Source: an uncultured Clostridia bacterium
GTDB taxonomy: Bacteria; Bacillota; Clostridia; Christensenellales; Maliibacteriaceae
Assembly (NCBI GenBank): GCA_934613185.1
Contig: CAKTSO010000115.1
Coordinates: forward strand, 1 to 6,103
Length of the DNA: 6,103 nucleotides
Direction of reading: 5' to 3'
Made by a program: the position numbers and the translations under genes. Under the pieces are notes generated by a model that saw only the letters and a list, made by a program, of their open reading frames with translations, was not told where the DNA came from and searched no databases. Of this stretch, positions 5,645-6,103 are shown one piece after another; within the stretch, counting starts at the first letter, position 1, and each line of letters begins with the position of its first letter.

Positions 5645-6103
5645 TGCGCATTACCTCCCGCATCGGCCGTCGATGCTTCGTTTGCCGCGTCCTGCGGCGG
5701 GCGGGACGTGACCTCGCCCGTGAACACGCGCCGAAGCGCGCCGTCGTCGGTGCGGATCAAAAGCGCACCGTCCTTGTCGAAATCCTCCGCGACGCCGTTG
5801 ATCTCTTCCGTCCCGGCGAACATGCGCACATGGCGGGCCAGCGTCGAAGAATAAATGCGATATCGCGGCAAAAAGCTCTGCGCGTCCGCGCCCTGATCGA
5901 GAAAATCGCGGTAGAGCGTCTCCATCTGATAGCAGATCGAGCGGACGAGCTCCAGCCGGGAGCAGTCCAGCCCGCGCTCGATGGCGAGCGACGTCGCCGT
6001 GTCGCGGATTTCTTCGGGCAGTTCGTCAAGATGCGTGTTGACGTTGACGCCGATGCCCACGACGATCCACTTGACCTTCCCGCCTGCGTCGACGGAAAGC
6101 TCC
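5641..6103 (-). CDS. birA: Biotin--[biotin carboxyl carrier protein] ligase, C-terminal part (5' end outside window)
   Basis: The last 153 codons are visible; the start, any N-terminal DNA-binding domain and the biotin-binding GRGR loop lie beyond the right edge. The visible part begins in the catalytic core with WIVVGIGVNVN (fragment residues 12-22), followed by LPEEIRDTATSL, a strongly conserved stretch of this family. A helical segment then leads into the small C-terminal domain EINGVAEDFDKDGALLI...FTGEVTSR. The enzyme makes biotinyl-AMP and transfers biotin to a lysine of carboxylase or decarboxylase carrier domains in the cytosol. After the usual family end (GEVTSR) there is an extra polar Ala-rich tail of about 19 residues. 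Its last codons carry the nnr ribosome site, and its TGA overlaps the nnr ATG. Whether the protein also acts as a repressor cannot be judged here. Confidence 0.93.
   Translation of the reverse strand, partial: ELSVDAGGKVKWIVVGIGVNVNTHLDELPEEIRDTATSLAIERGLDCSRLELVRSICYQMETLYRDFLDQGADAQSFLPRYRIYSSTLARHVRMFAGTEEINGVAEDFDKDGALLIRTDDGALRRVFTGEVTSRPPQDAANEASTADAGGNAQ
5653..5659 (-). promoter_or_regulatory. Shine-Dalgarno of nnr inside the birA 3' end
   Basis: GGGAGGT on the minus strand ends 8 bases before the nnr ATG (5644-5642). It lies within the last codons of birA (the GGN residues) and fixes the nnr start. Confidence 0.85.

Overview
The window reads as chromosomal DNA from a moderately high-GC, Gram-positive-type gut-associated member of the Clostridia (Oscillospiraceae-like). 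This is inferred from three things: a secreted repeat protein whose signal peptide ends in the typical SLIPMTAFA pattern, a COG2509-type FAD protein, and a birA-nnr gene pair. No rRNA or other marker gene is present, so the taxonomic placement is tentative.

Layout. Bases 1-2060 (minus strand) hold the first 686 codons of a large secreted protein that runs off the left edge. It has a signal peptide, a unique N-terminal region of about 160 residues, and then at least four tandem divergent domains of about 135-150 residues. Bases 2061-2664 are a 604-base gap between divergently transcribed genes. It holds no convincing gene but is rich in inverted repeats and has weak promoter candidates for both directions. 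Bases 2665-4053 (plus strand) encode a complete 462-residue FAD-dependent oxidoreductase with a four-cysteine cluster. A perfect 16-bp stem with a TTCG loop (4062-4097) is a shared bidirectional terminator. Bases 4109-5644 (minus) encode a complete bifunctional NAD(P)HX epimerase/dehydratase (Nnr). Bases 5641-6103 (minus) are the C-terminal 153 codons of a biotin-protein ligase (BirA), whose stop codon overlaps the nnr start as ATGA.

How the parts relate. birA and nnr look like a translationally coupled housekeeping pair: one attaches biotin to carboxylases or decarboxylases, the other repairs hydrated NAD(P)H. The FAD protein converges on them and is a separate unit. The secreted repeat protein is accessory in character. 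It is lower in GC, especially at its 5' end and in the gap, and lies across the long divergent region.

No clearly new multi-gene system is visible. The points most worth a second look are the tandem-repeat exoprotein, the structured leader in front of the FAD gene, the inverted-repeat-rich divergent region, and the cysteine cluster of the FAD protein.
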